From V1-33 sp964523105 (GTDB lineage: Bacteria; Verrucomicrobiota; Verrucomicrobiia; Verrucomicrobiales; V1-33), in assembly GCA_964523105.1 (NCBI GenBank), contig CAZFZN010000006.1, forward strand, positions 124,001-188,000: a DNA stretch of 64,000 nucleotides. The letters run 5' to 3'. The position numbers were made by a program, and so were the translations under genes. This document shows positions 32,809 through 40,797 of the stretch, piece after piece. Within the stretch, counting starts at the first letter, position 1; the number at the start of each line of letters is the position of its first letter. A model generated the notes under the pieces. That model was not told the DNA's origin. It ran no database searches and saw only the letters and a list, made by a program, of their open reading frames with translations.

Positions 32809-33225
32809 ATGCATTCCACCGACCAATGCCGACTTCATACCGCGCGTCTCCTGCCCGGTCAGGACCTGCGTGCGGAACTGGAGAAACTCACGGTGCGCCA
32901 CAACATCCGCGCCGGTTTCGTGCTCAGCGCCGTGGGCAGTTTGACCAAAGTCGCGCTGCGCCTGGCGAATCAGAAGATCGCCCACACCATGGAAGGCCAC
33001 TTTGAAATCGTCTCCCTCACCGGCACGCTCGGCCCGGACGGACTGCATCTGCACGCGGCCGTGAGTGATGAGAAGGGCGTCACCACCGGCGGGCATGTGC
33101 TCGAAGGCTGCATCGTGTTCACCACAGTGGAACTCGTCGTGGGTGAAGCCATCGGCCTCATCTTTCACCGCGAGACCGACCCGCGCACCTCCTTCAAGGA
33201 GCTTTCCATTCAGCGCGCCGGGTAA
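32809..33225 (+). CDS. PPC/DUF296-domain protein
   Basis: 138 residues: 'RLLPGQDLRAELEKLTVRHN', 'AGFVLSAVGSLTKVALRLAN', 'EIVSLTGTLGPDGLHLHAAV' and 'GGHVLEGCIVFTTVELVVGE' match the PPC (DUF296) domain. In plants the domain is attached to AT-hooks; bacterial members are small stand-alone trimers, some reported as metal-binding, of unclear function. It is divergent from the sigma gene. The start at 32809 coincides with the first conserved residues. Confidence 0.9.
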   Translation: MHSTDQCRLHTARLLPGQDLRAELEKLTVRHNIRAGFVLSAVGSLTKVALRLANQKIAHTMEGHFEIVSLTGTLGPDGLHLHAAVSDEKGVTTGGHVLEGCIVFTTVELVVGEAIGLIFHRETDPRTSFKELSIQRAG

Positions 33226-33345
33226 GGGAGAGCCGCCGCAAGGCCGTCCCGGCTTTGTCCCAAAGCTGAGACGCGACATAACCGTCAAGGCCGGTAGCGC
33301 CTCGCTGCGGCCTGCCTGACATCGTCCGGCTTTCAGGTTGGCTGG

Positions 33346-34587
33346 TTACTTGCCCGCCGGCTTGAAGATCATCTGCGAGAACTGATAGAGTGCTTTCTTC
33401 CAGTGATTGAAGTCGTGATTGTGGCCGTCCACGTGCCAGGTGTGCGGCACCTTCTTCTCCTTGAGATACGCGTGCACTCCCTGACTGATGCGGATGAGGC
33501 CGTCCTTGTTGCCGCAGGAAAGCCAGAGCAGTTTCAGTTGCTTCGCTGCCTTGTCAGGATCGGGCACGAGTTCCGCAGCGGGCTTGGTATTGGGTGCGGA
33601 GGAAAAGCCGCCGACCCACGCGAAGGTGTCGAGATTGCCGAGGCCGAAGTTCAGCGACTGCCCGCCGCCCATGGAGAGCCCGGCGAGCGCGCGGCTTTCG
33701 CGGCCGGTTTTCACGGAGTATTTCGACTCGATGAACGGAATGAGCGAACCGAGCAGGTCTTTGTCGAATTCGCCGAAGGCCGGCGCGGTTTGCATGGCGT
33801 TGGGACCGGGACGGTCGTCTTTGGAGGCGCGGCCATTGGGCATCACGATGATCATCGCCACCGCCTTTTGGTCGGCGATCAGGTTGTCCAGGATGATCTC
33901 CGGGCGCCCGCCGCGCTGCCATTCGCGTTCGTCGCCGCCGATGCCGTGCAGCAGATAGAGCACGGGATACTTTTCTTTGTCCGAATAGCCCGGCGGTGTG
34001 TAAACCAGCGCCTTCCGCTTCGTGCCCACGGACTTCGAGTCGTATTCCACCACATCCACCTTGCCGTGCGGGATGCCGCTGCGCTCCTTGTCGAATCCCT
34101 CCGGCGGATCGGGAAAGGCCGGCTTGTCGTCCTCATTGAGCACGATCGGTCCTCCGGACCGCCCGCGGCCGCGCTCCGGGTTGCCGGCCGTCGCACCGGC
34201 CTTCATCTTTACCGCCGGCTCGCCCTTTTTTGCCACGATGTCCTCCTTCGCGATGTCGCCCACGGCGCGGGTCAGTTTCAATTCTCCGGCGGTCATGGAA
34301 CCGGTGTAGGTGATGCGGATTTCATTGCCGCCCATGTTCAGCATCTCCACGAAGGAAATGTTGTCACCTTCCACTTTCACGTCTTTCAACTCGATCTCCC
34401 GCGTCCGCCCCTGCAATTCGGCGACGGCTGTGCCGGTGAACTTGTCCCCCTCCTGTTTGATGGTGTAGGTGTATTTCTGGCGGCCGATACGGGTGTCGAA
34501 TTCCGCATTCCACGAACCGGCGGCGCTTTCGGCGACGGCGAGTCCGGGGAGCAGAGCGAGTGTGAGGATGGCGAGTGGCTTGATCAT
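33346..34587 (-). CDS. Secreted feruloyl-esterase-like (CE1/esterase D) hydrolase
   Basis: 413 residues with signal peptide ('MIKPLAILTLALLPGLAVAE'). Residues ~22-125 form a small beta domain ('GSWNAEFDTRIGRQKYTYTI') shared with the larger neighbour. The alpha/beta-hydrolase follows: 'RKALVYTPPGYSDKEKYPVL', 'YLLHGIGGDEREW', nucleophile Ser305 in GLSMGG, and a late 'VDGHNHDFNHW' carrying the probable catalytic His. The fold and motifs are those of CE1 feruloyl/acetylxylan esterases, so it likely deacylates plant polysaccharides. It is encoded 60 bases downstream of a paralogous esterase fusion on the same strand, with which it probably forms an operon. Confidence 0.88.
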   Translation of the reverse strand: MIKPLAILTLALLPGLAVAESAAGSWNAEFDTRIGRQKYTYTIKQEGDKFTGTAVAELQGRTREIELKDVKVEGDNISFVEMLNMGGNEIRITYTGSMTAGELKLTRAVGDIAKEDIVAKKGEPAVKMKAGATAGNPERGRGRSGGPIVLNEDDKPAFPDPPEGFDKERSGIPHGKVDVVEYDSKSVGTKRKALVYTPPGYSDKEKYPVLYLLHGIGGDEREWQRGGRPEIILDNLIADQKAVAMIIVMPNGRASKDDRPGPNAMQTAPAFGEFDKDLLGSLIPFIESKYSVKTGRESRALAGLSMGGGQSLNFGLGNLDTFAWVGGFSSAPNTKPAAELVPDPDKAAKQLKLLWLSCGNKDGLIRISQGVHAYLKEKKVPHTWHVDGHNHDFNHWKKALYQFSQMIFKPAGK

Positions 34588-34647
34588 GGTGAGTTGATGG
34601 ATGATGGTTTGGTGGTTGCCGTGCGCAGGGTCCGTGAATCCGGTGAC

Positions 34648-37600
34648 CTACTTCAGCGTTTTGAGAAACTCTTTCACATCCTCGAATTCCTGCGGCTTCA
34701 GGATGAGGCGCATCGGCGGCATGGGGGAAACCGGTGTGGCTTTGTAGCTTTCGGCGAGTTTGGCATTCGGGTCGGCGAGGCTTTCGATGAGATAGGCTTC
34801 GTCCTTCGTTTTGGCGATGCCGTCGAGCGCGGGGCCGACGGCGCTGCCCTTGCCCCCGAGCATGTGGCAGTTCACACAGGCCGCGACGGGATGCTTCCAG
34901 TAGATCTCTTCGCCGCGCCTGGCATCACCGGCGGCCACGGTTTCGCTCTCAGCTTCCGAATCCGGGATGAGTTCGCAGAATTTCACGTCGTCGAACGTGC
35001 TGTCGCCTTTGCCCCAGTGGGAGAGCATGATGCCGGCCTTCGGGCTGTTGCCGCTGTTGTAAGTGGCTTCGATGAGCGTCCAGCCGGCGGTCCTCGTGAT
35101 GCGTTCGGTTTCCACGCGGCTGAGGCGGTCGCTGATGCCGACGCGGCCGTTGGCAAGGTTGGCCGTTTTGGCCCAGCCGCTGAGGCGGTATTCGGTATTG
35201 GGCTTGAGCGGCACTTCGAAATACAGGGCGGAGAAGCTCGTCTCCGGGAGGTTGCAGGTCACGGCCTTCTTTCCGCTGCGCGCGTCATCCGTCATTTGCC
35301 ATTTGGCATTGGAGGGACTGGTGAGTGGCCCGCTGCGTCCGATGTCGTCGTTGCGGACCCAGCCTTCGGGCAGTCCGTCCGTTCCGGTGATTTCGAATCC
35401 GGGATTCGGCAGAAGGTTGGGGCCTTCGGTGAAGTTGGCCCCGGCATTGTGCTGGCGGCGCAGCATGCGCGCGGCTTCGCGCAGCCATTCATCGCTCAGG
35501 AGCAGAGCGTCAGCCGACAGCTTTTTGACCAGCGTCTGGATTTCCGGAGTGGTGGGAAACTCCGACAACTTCACCATCGCCGCGAGGCGGGTGACCGGAT
35601 CAGGATCGCTGACCACGCCGGATCCGAAGAAGAGCTTTTGCCCCGCGGCATCGGCCGCCAGTGCCCGCACGGCATTGCGGCGGAGGCGGGCGTCTTTGGC
35701 CAGCAGTGCGGCATGCCACGTGGCGTCATCGAGCGCCCCCAGACCGTGGAGCGTCCAGAGGGCGTGCAGGGCACCGGTGGCGCCGTCGTTGGCGAGGACG
35801 GGTTTCTTCAAACCCTCCGCCGCAGCGGTATGCTTTCCTTCCACCAGCAGCCGCTGCGCGCTGAGGCGCCGCTCCAGAATATCGGAATTCAAAGCCGCGG
35901 TGAGTTGCGCTGGATTCTGCGCATCCAGCTTCTGCAGAGCCGCGGGAGCTTCCGCCCTGTTCCAAACCACGCGATAGATCCGGCCGCGGCTGTGGTCGCG
36001 CAGGTCGTTTTCATGAGCGCCGCCGGGACCGGTCCTGGCATTGTAGCCGCCGTTGCGCTGGCTGGGCGTGGGGTTGTGCTGGATGATGAAATTCTGCCAG
36101 TCAGCGAACCACACGGCACCGTCCGGCCCCACGTCGGCGAAGACCGGCGACATCCATTCATCCGTGCTGGCCACGAGATTGAAGGCATCGCCCGCCACCA
36201 TGCCGGCGCCGGCGGTCTGCACGTCCATGAGCGCGATCACCTTCATCGTCGGCTCGCAGATCATCGCTTTCCCCTGCAGTCGGGGCGGCAGCTTCGCGGA
36301 GTAGATGAAATTGCTGCCCGCCGCCGACGTGTAGCCGCCGAAGACATCCACCTGACGAAAGTTCGGCGTAATGGTGTGCACCTTGTCCTCCGAATTGATT
36401 TTTTTTGCCGTCATCACCCGCAGACCGGCCGGCACGCGACCGGCGGGAATGCCGCCGTAGAACAGAGGCGCTCCATTGGCGGTGCCGCCGAACTGATCGC
36501 CGGCGTCATTCGTGCTGTGGCCCCACGAGTTGTTGTTGAACTGATGGAGGAACTCCAGCGCCGAGCCGTCCGCCTTGAACCGATAGGTGCCCTGCGTGAA
36601 CCGCTTCCGCACGCCGCCCACCGTGCCATCGAAGGCCGAATAGCCGACGCAGCCGTAGAACCAGTTGTCGATGCCGTAGTGCAAATTGCTGGCCTGGGCA
36701 TGCGTGTCGCCGATGCCCCAGCCGGTCATGATGTCCTGTCGCAAATCCGCTTTGCCGTCGCCGTCGGTGTCCTTCAAAAAGAGAAACCGCGGCGGCTGGC
36801 TGACGATGATGCCGCCATTGGCGAACGTCAGGCTCGTCGGGATATTCAGCCTGTCGGCGAAGACGGTGAACTTGTCCGCTTTGCCGTCGCCGTCCGTGTC
36901 CTCACAGATTTTGATGCGGTCATTGCCCTCGCCGCCGCGCGTGACGCCGTGAGGATAATCGCTTGTCTCCGCGACCCAGCAACGGCCGTGTTCATCCCAC
37001 GCCATGCAGATCGGTTTCATGATGTCCGGCTCCGCGGCGTAAAGCTCCAGCCGCAAATCCGGCGCCACCTGCGTGCGCTCCATGCTGCCCTTTACGCTCA
37101 TCGGATGCTGGAATGTCAGCGGCTTCGGCCGGCGTTCGTAGTTGGCTACATTGGCATTCTCCGACCGCACCTCCGCCTCGCGCGATTTCACGAACTGCTC
37201 CCACTGCGCCGCGCGCTGAGTTCCTGCGGCCGCGAGCAATGCGGCCTTCAGCGGCTGGAGAAAATCCTCCGGCGCCGGATTGCCCGAGGCCCTGCTGAAA
37301 TCCGCGGTCACCACCTTCGCCTTGTCCACGCCCGCCAGCGCCGGAAATGCCGGCGCCGGCGCGTCGAGCAGAACCGCATCGAACATCGCCAGCCACTCCG
37401 GCGTCGCCTGCGCCGCATCGGCCGTGTAATCGAACCAGATGGCCTCGCGTCCGAAATCGCGCATCACCGTGTGACAGTGCTGGCGGCTGCCCGCCTGCTC
37501 ACTGCCGAGAAAGAGCACGCGAATTGGGCCGCGTTGACCGGCTGGTGCGGCAGCGGCTTTTCCCGGAGTCGCTTCGCCGGCTGGAGCCGCTGCGGCCTGC

Positions 37601-39099
37601 GAAGTGAACAGCAGCGGAGCCATTTCCTTCAAACTGCGGCGCCACGACTGCCACTCGTGAGCGGTGTCGGGCGACACATAAAACACACTGTTCACGCCCG
37701 CTGCTCTCAGCGCCTCCACGGCTGCTTTCGGATCGCCGCCGCGGCGGGGTTGATTGCCATTTCCGATCTCTTTGCTGCCGTAGCTGACGAAGACGAGTTT
37801 GTTCTTTTCCTTGAAGGCCGCCATGTCCGCGATGTCTTCCGGCCTGATACTGCCGCCGCTGAACAGACCGATGTGGGAGAAGACGTTGAGGTTTTTCAAC
37901 GTGATCGTCTTCGTCTCCATCCCGCCCATGGAAAGACCCGCCATGGCCCGGTTAGGCTGGTCGGCGAGGGTGCGGAAATTGGCATCCACGTAAGGAATCA
38001 ACTCATCGATGAGCACCGTCTGGAACGGCTCGATCTTGAATTCCGCCATGCCGCCGAACCGGATTTCGTTCGTCATGCCGTAGGTCATCACGATGATGAA
38101 CGGCCGCGCTTTTCCCCCGGCGATGAGGTTGTCCATGATCCGCCCCGCGTGGCCCTGCGCACCCCAGCCGTATTCATTCTCACCGTAGCCGTGCTGGAGA
38201 TAAAGCACCGGGTAGCGCTTGTTCGCCGACTGATCGTAGTCCGGGGGCGTGTAAACAAATGCCCGGCGCTCGGAGTTCGTGCTCTTTGAGTGAAAGAACA
38301 CCTCCCTCAGCTGGCCGTGCGGCACATTCTTCAGCGCGTAGAAGTCCTGATCCTTCGCCGGGATCTCCACGCCGCTGCCCCAGCGCCCGGCACCGAAAAA
38401 GTAGAGCGTGCCCGGATCCGGCACTTCGGCTCCATCCACGTTGATGGTGTAGTAGTGGAAACCTTCGTCCAGCTTCCGTGTGTAGCCGGTCCACGATCCG
38501 TCCTCACCTTTTACAAACGGGCTGCTGTCCCTGAAGCTCACCTTCACGCTTTGTGCCTGCGGCGCCATGATGCGGAACCGCACGCGTCCCTCGGAGTTCA
38601 CCTGCGGATACTGTTTTCCTGGCTGATTGGCGGGCGATGGTTTCCAGTCGTCCACGGGCGGCGCGTCCTGTGGAGGAGTCGTGGCCGGCACCGCGCCAGC
38701 AGGCGGAGGCCCCACGCGCGTCGCGTCAAATTCCGCGCTGCCGAAGTCCCCCACCTTGCGCGTGAAGGTGATGCTCTTGTCCGTCACCCTGCCGGTGTAT
38801 TCGATCCGAAGCTCACGGTCCTGAATCTTCCGCATCTCGGCGAACGTGACCGTGTCGCCCTCCGCCTTTTCGTCCACAAACTCCACATCGCGCGCCTCCC
38901 CGTTCATTTCCGCTTTGGCGGTCGCCGTCAGCTGGCCGCCGGCCACTTTGAATTCGAAGAGATACTTCTGGCGGCCGCGCGGCGAGTCGAATTCCGCCTG
39001 CCACTGCCCGGCAGGATCGGCGGCGAAAACGGGGTGACTGGCGGCAAGACCGGCGACGAGGACAGTCAAACAGCGAAGGAGCGGAGCGCGGGGTGTCAT
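34648..39099 (-). CDS. Esterase / PVC dehydrogenase / haem multidomain fusion protein
   Basis: 1483 residues from the ATG at 39099, which starts a signal peptide ('LTVLVAGLAASHPVFA'). In order: a beta domain paralogous to the esterase next door (~25-130); a CBM48-like E-set ('VRFRIMAPQAQSVKVSFRD'); a CE1-type esterase with GLSMGG (Ser ~390); a ThuA-like segment ('GPIRVLFLGSEQAGSRQHC'); a PVC membrane-bound-dehydrogenase propeller (TIGR02604-like: 'VAPDLRLELYAAEPDIMKPI', 'WVAETSDYPHGV'); a HEAT-like stretch; a CBM4/9-like insert ('NLLPNPGFEITGTDGLPEGW'); and a TIGR02603-type haem domain with CVNCH (1408-1412). It likely couples deacylation of a polysaccharide to oxidation of a released sugar with electrons passed to the haem. 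That coupling is inference. Confidence 0.85.
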   Translation of the reverse strand: MTPRAPLLRCLTVLVAGLAASHPVFAADPAGQWQAEFDSPRGRQKYLFEFKVAGGQLTATAKAEMNGEARDVEFVDEKAEGDTVTFAEMRKIQDRELRIEYTGRVTDKSITFTRKVGDFGSAEFDATRVGPPPAGAVPATTPPQDAPPVDDWKPSPANQPGKQYPQVNSEGRVRFRIMAPQAQSVKVSFRDSSPFVKGEDGSWTGYTRKLDEGFHYYTINVDGAEVPDPGTLYFFGAGRWGSGVEIPAKDQDFYALKNVPHGQLREVFFHSKSTNSERRAFVYTPPDYDQSANKRYPVLYLQHGYGENEYGWGAQGHAGRIMDNLIAGGKARPFIIVMTYGMTNEIRFGGMAEFKIEPFQTVLIDELIPYVDANFRTLADQPNRAMAGLSMGGMETKTITLKNLNVFSHIGLFSGGSIRPEDIADMAAFKEKNKLVFVSYGSKEIGNGNQPRRGGDPKAAVEALRAAGVNSVFYVSPDTAHEWQSWRRSLKEMAPLLFTSQAAAAPAGEATPGKAAAAPAGQRGPIRVLFLGSEQAGSRQHCHTVMRDFGREAIWFDYTADAAQATPEWLAMFDAVLLDAPAPAFPALAGVDKAKVVTADFSRASGNPAPEDFLQPLKAALLAAAGTQRAAQWEQFVKSREAEVRSENANVANYERRPKPLTFQHPMSVKGSMERTQVAPDLRLELYAAEPDIMKPICMAWDEHGRCWVAETSDYPHGVTRGGEGNDRIKICEDTDGDGKADKFTVFADRLNIPTSLTFANGGIIVSQPPRFLFLKDTDGDGKADLRQDIMTGWGIGDTHAQASNLHYGIDNWFYGCVGYSAFDGTVGGVRKRFTQGTYRFKADGSALEFLHQFNNNSWGHSTNDAGDQFGGTANGAPLFYGGIPAGRVPAGLRVMTAKKINSEDKVHTITPNFRQVDVFGGYTSAAGSNFIYSAKLPPRLQGKAMICEPTMKVIALMDVQTAGAGMVAGDAFNLVASTDEWMSPVFADVGPDGAVWFADWQNFIIQHNPTPSQRNGGYNARTGPGGAHENDLRDHSRGRIYRVVWNRAEAPAALQKLDAQNPAQLTAALNSDILERRLSAQRLLVEGKHTAAAEGLKKPVLANDGATGALHALWTLHGLGALDDATWHAALLAKDARLRRNAVRALAADAAGQKLFFGSGVVSDPDPVTRLAAMVKLSEFPTTPEIQTLVKKLSADALLLSDEWLREAARMLRRQHNAGANFTEGPNLLPNPGFEITGTDGLPEGWVRNDDIGRSGPLTSPSNAKWQMTDDARSGKKAVTCNLPETSFSALYFEVPLKPNTEYRLSGWAKTANLANGRVGISDRLSRVETERITRTAGWTLIEATYNSGNSPKAGIMLSHWGKGDSTFDDVKFCELIPDSEAESETVAAGDARRGEEIYWKHPVAACVNCHMLGGKGSAVGPALDGIAKTKDEAYLIESLADPNAKLAESYKATPVSPMPPMRLILKPQEFEDVKEFLKTLK

Positions 39100-39432
39100 T
39101 GGCAGAGAGCGGTTGAAAAGAAACGGCGAAGGCCGGCGTCGGACAACGAAGGTCCTCATCGCACTCCAACCCTTCCCGGAAACAGAACCGGGGACACATG
39201 ATTTTGCGCAGAATTCCTGTGAAAATCATACAAATCTCCTGGCCATGACCCGAAGGCGACCGCGGCGTGATGTGACAGGGGCATCCTGCCAGTGCGTGGC
39301 CGCCGGCTGAAATCCGGTCAGGCTGCGAAGCATCCCGCCGCCGGGAACCTTGTGTCCGCGGCGGCGACTTAAAAGTTCTGCATCCTTCCCGGTTGTTCCA
39401 GAGTCCGGCCCGGGCACCCCTGTTCGACTCCC
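39100..39432. other. Divergent intergenic region with an 8-bp inverted repeat
   Basis: 333 bases between the esterase fusion (minus) and the MetE-like gene (plus). No open frame is convincing. The only distinctive element is the inverted repeat at 39198-39229; promoters are not clear by eye. Confidence 0.5.
39198..39229. promoter_or_regulatory. Inverted repeat, possible operator
   Basis: ATGATTTT (39198-39205) and AAAATCAT (39222-39229) are perfect inverted arms 16 bases apart, located 99-130 bases upstream of the esterase-fusion start. Arm length and spacing would suit a dimeric regulator bound on one face of the helix. No cognate regulator is adjacent. Confidence 0.35.
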
Positions 39433-40602
39433 ATGCCAACTACCGCTGCTCCGTTCTCCGTCACTCAGGTCGGCTCATGGCCGCGTTCCGAAGCACTGCT
39501 CGCCGCGCTGCGGGAGAAGCGGATGGGCCGATTGAGCGCGGCGGAATTCAATACTCTGGCCGATGACGAAGTGCGCCGCTGTGTGGCCATTCAGGAGGAG
39601 GCCGGCGTGGACATCGTGGTGGATGGGGAAATGCGGCGTGACAATTTCTATTCGTTCATCACGGACAAAGTCGAAGGCACGCGGCTCATGTCGCTGGCCG
39701 AAATGCTCGACACGGTGGAGGACAAAGCGGCCTTTGAGGAGATGCTGCAAACGCTCGACGCACCGGCGTTCGCCATTCGCAATCCGACCTGCATCGGCAA
39801 AATGAAACGCCGCGAGCCGCTGGCGGTGGACGAGTTCAACTTCACGCGCTCGCTCACGGACAAGCCGGTCAAAGTCACGCTGCCCGGTCCCTATCTGCTC
39901 ACGCGCGCCATGTGGGTCACGGCGCATTCGAAAGACGCTTACGGGGACAAGCCGGTGATGGCGGAGGACGTCATCGCCATGCTCCGCGACGAACTTGAGG
40001 ACCTGTGCGCGGCTGGAGCCGACTTTGTGCAGTTCGACGAACCGGTGCTCACGGAAATCGTGCACAGCGGCGACACCAAGCGCCGCACCTTCATGTGAGC
40101 GACTCTGGCGACCCGCCGTGACGCGGGTGCTGAACTCTCCTACGCCGCGGAACTCTACAACCGCGTCACGGCCGGCTTTGAAAACAGGCTGCGCCTCGCG
40201 CTGCACGTGTGCCGCGGCAACTGGAGTAAACGCGAGGACGTGATGATCACCGGCGATTACCAGCCGCTGACCGGCTGTTTTCAGGACATGCATGCGCGGC
40301 AGTTCGTGCTGGAATACTGCACGCCGCGCGCCGGTGAACTCGCGGTGGTGGGCCGCGCGCTGGCGGACCGCGAGATCGGTCTCGGCGTGGTGAATCCTCG
40401 CACGGATGAAGTCGAAACACCGGAGAGCATTGCCGCGCGCGGCCGGGAGGCGCTCCAGTTCTGGAAACCGGAGCAGATCATGCTCAATCCGGACTGCGGC
40501 TTCGCCTGTTTTGCCAACCGGGGGGTCAATGTGGAGGAAGTCGCCGCCGCGAAACTGCGGAGCATCGCGGAAGCGGCGCGGCGTCTGCGCGACGGCGCAT
40601 AG
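39433..40602 (+). pseudogene. MetE-like (cobalamin-independent methionine synthase family) gene with in-frame TGA
   Basis: A 389-codon frame broken only by a TGA at codon 222 (40096-40098). Before it: 'VTQVGSWPRSEALLAALREK', 'DGEMRRDNFYSFITDKVEG', 'KVTLPGPYLLTRAMWV' and 'ADFVQFDEPVLTEIV'. After it: zinc-site-like 'LHVCRGNWSKRE', 'LEYCTPRAGELAVVG' and 'LNPDCGFACFANRGV'. The latter two hold the His/Cys and Cys that match the zinc ligands of MetE-type methyltransferases. The TGA follows 'RRTFM', a place where I recall Cys in homologues (FMC). Either this is a nonsense pseudogene, or the TGA is read, for instance as selenocysteine: a hairpin lies at the right distance. Both halves are otherwise well preserved, indicating recent or no inactivation. 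This single-domain subgroup's own methyl donor is not established. Confidence 0.75.
40111..40128 (+). promoter_or_regulatory. SECIS-like hairpin downstream of the in-frame TGA
   Basis: ACCCGC (40111-40116) and GCGGGT (40123-40128) form a 6-bp stem with loop CGTGAC. The loop starts 18 bases after the TGA and has G as its second base. As I recall them, bacterial SECIS criteria are a loop 16-37 bases after UGA with an early G. GC-rich coding DNA forms such stems by chance, so this is suggestive only. Confidence 0.3.
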
Positions 40603-40797
40603 AAGCAGCCGCGGCGGGAACCACCGCAGCGTTCCGGCGGCGCGGGATCGTCCGCACGCCGAGCTGAGATTGCGGCGCAGGCGAAAAAGTTTCGCGTCAA
40701 TTGAAACGCGCGATGCTGAATCCCCAAGAAGTCAGGTGTCAATCTTCACGTCATGCCTGCTTCCCTCATTCCTCCTCACGCCGGTGCCCTGCGCCGG

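Noticed and set aside
33403..38289. A 1628-codon open frame on the plus strand
   Set aside because: It is antisense to the two esterase genes, has a composition typical of GC-rich shadow frames (His/Arg/Gly-rich), no signal or domain.
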